From Aromatoleum toluolicum (GTDB taxonomy: Bacteria > Pseudomonadota > Gammaproteobacteria > Burkholderiales > Rhodocyclaceae), in contig NZ_WTVS01000009.1 in assembly GCF_012911005.2 (NCBI RefSeq), positions 1-64,000 on the forward strand: a DNA stretch of 64,000 nt, given 5' to 3'. The stretch's first letter is position 1, and each line of letters opens with the position of its first letter. The notes beneath the pieces are model-generated. The model made no database searches, was not told where the DNA came from, and worked only from the letters and a program-made list of their open reading frames with translations. The position numbers were made by a program, and so were the translations under genes. This document shows, in pieces, positions 62,312-64,000 of the stretch.

Positions 62312-62896
62312 ATGAATCACGACATCGCACTGGACATCGCCATCGACCCGGCCGCTTCGGCGCATCTGAAACAGATGCTCGCAAAGCAGCCCGCCAACTG
62401 CGTCGGGGTACGCCTGTACGTCCTCCACCCCGGCACCTCGCTCGCCCATGCGGGGCTCGGCTATGCCCGCGAGGGCGAGCGTCCGCAGGAAACGCGGCGG
62501 CTGATCGACGAGCTCCCGCTGTGGGTCGACCCGGCTAACGTCTCCTACCTGCAGGGGGTGCGCATCACCTCGCAGAAGACCATGTCGGGCCACCAGCTGA
62601 AACTCGTCGCGCCGCACATCAAGCGCGCCATCGCACCGCCATCGGACGCACCGCTCGAACTTCAGCTCAGCCACTTCCTCGAAACCGAGGTCAATCCGCA
62701 CCTCGCCGAGCATCAGGGATCGGTCGTGCTGCACGGCATCGAGAACGGCGACACCGCCCTCCTCAAGTTTGGCGGCAGCTGCCACGGGTGCGGCAACGCG
62801 GACCTGACGCTGACCGAGTTCATCGCGGTAAAGATCCAAGAGCGATTTCCCGCGATCACCAAGGTGAATGCCCTGGCGACCATACATGCCGTCTGA
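62312..62896 (+). CDS. NfuA-like Fe-S cluster carrier (degenerate A-type + NifU domain)
   Basis: A 194-residue protein, the same size as E. coli NfuA. The N-terminal half is A-type-like but without its cysteine ligands (VRLYVLHPGTSLAHAGLGY); the C-terminal NifU domain has the CxxC pair in FGGSCHGCGNADLTLTEFI. NfuA delivers [4Fe-4S] clusters and helps repair. Being co-transcribed with a ring-fission hydrolase, it probably supports the Rieske oxygenase and its [2Fe-2S] reductase on this island, which is inference. Confidence 0.85.
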   Translation: MNHDIALDIAIDPAASAHLKQMLAKQPANCVGVRLYVLHPGTSLAHAGLGYAREGERPQETRRLIDELPLWVDPANVSYLQGVRITSQKTMSGHQLKLVAPHIKRAIAPPSDAPLELQLSHFLETEVNPHLAEHQGSVVLHGIENGDTALLKFGGSCHGCGNADLTLTEFIAVKIQERFPAITKVNALATIHAV

Positions 62897-63893
62897 AACC
62901 GTGCAGGAAAATCTCATCTCGCGCCTCGAACGCATTACCGCGCGGCTCGGCAACCTTCGCCGCAGACCTCAGCGACGCGCGACCGTCTCGCCGAAGGGGG
63001 CGTCTTCTTTTGGTGGGGCTGGAGCGGGACGGAAGCGTATCGACGTGGCTCGTGCAGCCGGACTCGTTTCTTGTCAGCTTCGATGAGCTGCGCAATGTCG
63101 ACAACCAGCACAAACTCGTCGAACGCAATACCCGGCAGTTCTTCGAGCGACGACCAGCGAACAACATATTGATTGATGCAACGTCGAACCGCCGTCACCT
63201 CGTCACCGAGCGGGCCGCCGACAACTGGAACACCACCGCGACGAAGATGTCGAACTGCGCCGAGGCTGTTGGCGCCGGTCCATTTTTGATCAGGAGTACC
63301 GGCTGAAAATGGCCGGGCGAGCTAGCCTTTTAGTTTTGAGGCAGCCGCGATCCGTCGAAACGCCCTGCTCAGTTTTTCGCCGGAATGCAGGACGTCATGT
63401 GATCAGTCATATGTACACATAGTGGCCGAAAGTGTGGGTCGAATTGGGCCGCGGAAAGCAGACAGTGGCGATTGGGGCGCAGGTACCGCTGAGAGCGAAG
63501 CGGCGCGATGGCGGTCCGAGGCACCGCGCCCATGATCGCTCTGGCGAGCATCTCGCCGACCAGAGCCCGCCCAGAGGCGATCACGGCCTCGAGTTCATCG
63601 GCGTCAGCGCACTCCTGCAAGCGCTGCGTGGTGCAACAAGACACCGAAACGGGGGCTGGGGTCACCGACATGCTCGTATACCCGGCGCGCCGGCGCCGCA
63701 TTGTCATTCCCGAAGAGGCACCCGACCCCGCGCAAGCCCATCTCGTCGCGACGACGGGGTGGGGAATGGATACCAAATCCGCCTTATGCGGCAATGTCGG
63801 GCGAATCGGGCCTGGATTTCACGCCCCCCTACCCCGCCCTGCACGACTCCACGTACGCCCTTGTCGGCCGTGGCACCCCAACCGCCATGAGCT
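62897..63893. other. about 1 kb without a recognised gene at the island's right end
   Basis: Open frames on both strands (for instance one encoding LVQPDSFLVSFDELRNVDNQH on the plus strand near 63050) have no start with a ribosome site and no family I recognise. The stretch with CGGTCCATTTTTGATCAGGAG and GTACCGGCTGAAAATGGCCG near 63280-63320 looks like insertion-sequence debris. No integrase is visible. Confidence 0.4.
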
Positions 63894-63901
63894 GACAAAA
63901 C

Positions 63902-63934
63902 AAAAGCGGCCCGCTCAGTGAGCGGGCCGCTTTT
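63902..63934. terminator. hairpin at the right end of element B
   Basis: AAAAGCGGCCCGCT (63902-63915) and AGCGGGCCGCTTTT (63921-63934) pair perfectly around CAGTG. Directly after it comes TTGTAGAACGTTCTACAA, itself a palindrome, and a 60-base stretch closely matching that left of the tRNA-His copy at 32053. Confidence 0.75.
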
Positions 63935-63990
63935 GTAGAACGTTCTACAATCACTTTGGATAGCCTGAACTGGCTAAGTCCTTGATTACT

Positions 63991-64000
63991 TGGGGCGACA
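63991..64000 (-). repeat. tRNA-His 3' terminus (attachment-site copy 3, cut by window end)
   Basis: TGGGGCGACA is the complement of TGTCGCCCCA, the 3' acceptor end with CCA seen in copy 2, preceded by the same left flank (CTTTGGATA...CTTGATTA). If the rest continues as in copy 2, this is either another remnant or the intact tRNA-His gene. Confidence 0.6.

Larger units (their letters stand above)
32053..64000. mobile_element. integrated catabolic island (element B, tRNA-His site, about 32 kb)
   Basis: Runs from the tRNA-His 3'-end copy at 32053 to another that begins at 63991 and leaves the window. Both ends carry TTGTAGAACG repeats (32205-32214, 63933-63942). The cargo is a nearly continuous set of aromatic-degradation genes plus VapBC. 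Since the tRNA lies on the minus strand, an intact tRNA-His should sit just past 64000 if this is the tRNA-proximal element. No integrase or conjugation gene is seen inside. Confidence 0.65.

Noticed and set aside
62897-63893. Hypothetical protein genes at the right end of the island
   Set aside because: Frames on both strands overlap, lack ribosome sites and show no family pattern.

Overview
The window is GC-rich DNA from a proteobacterium. The gene content (ProU-type osmolyte transporters, GbcAB-type Rieske demethylase, meta-cleavage genes, DUF1302/DUF1329 envelope proteins) best fits a betaproteobacterium of the Azoarcus/Thauera/Aromatoleum kind; that placement is inference from gene content only. 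It falls into two very different halves.

Positions 1-28.4 kb: a quaternary-amine region. A choline-type ABC transporter (permease and ATPase on the minus strand, binding protein ChoX on the plus strand), an SMR efflux protein and a GlxA/GbdR-type regulator occupy 0-6.5 kb. A minus-strand block at 7.3-12.4 kb encodes a GbcB-type reductase, an aldehyde dehydrogenase, an FAD amine/amino-acid oxidase and a DapA-family lyase. Two SDR dehydrogenases face a LysR regulator at 13-15.7 kb. A second GlxA regulator, an MmgE/PrpD protein, a complete ProVWX transporter and a GbcA-type Rieske oxygenase follow on the minus strand to 23.1 kb. A second LysR gene, a porin and a third GlxA regulator close the region, followed by a decayed dipeptidase of the type found beside gbc genes in Pseudomonas. 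The likely logic is import of one or more betaines, oxidative N-demethylation, then oxidation of the backbone.

Positions 28.5-64 kb: two tandem integrated elements. Three direct copies of the 3' end of a tRNA-His gene (28,487, 32,053 and 63,991, the last cut by the window end) bound a 3.6 kb element A and a 32 kb element B. Both elements share end structures: a strong hairpin, then TTGTAGAACG-type repeats near the tRNA-derived core. Element A carries a YhaV/PrlF toxin-antitoxin pair, NnrU, a MOSC protein, a DUF504 protein and a broken Fic gene. Element B is a catabolic island. It has a carbazole-dioxygenase-like Rieske oxygenase with its reductase, an extradiol dioxygenase, two C-C hydrolases and the hydratase/aldolase/acylating aldehyde dehydrogenase trio that yields pyruvate and acetyl-CoA. 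It also has an envelope module (DUF1329, DUF1302, RND permease, YCF48-like protein, FadL channel), malonyl-CoA ligase and maleate isomerase homologues, two MarR regulators, an NfuA-like protein, and styrene-monooxygenase-type genes. The substrate is not evident; an aromatic, probably hydrophobic and possibly heterocyclic compound is the inference.

Element B also shows decay: a StyA-like protein lacking about 115 central residues, its reductase without a usable stop codon, an AraC gene with two frameshifts, a chorismate synthase paralogue lacking a signature motif, an M20-fold protein without its metal ligands, and a truncated racemase joined to a HEPN fragment and a VapBC pair. AT-rich operator-like repeats recur at three divergent promoters of the island and suggest one regulon.
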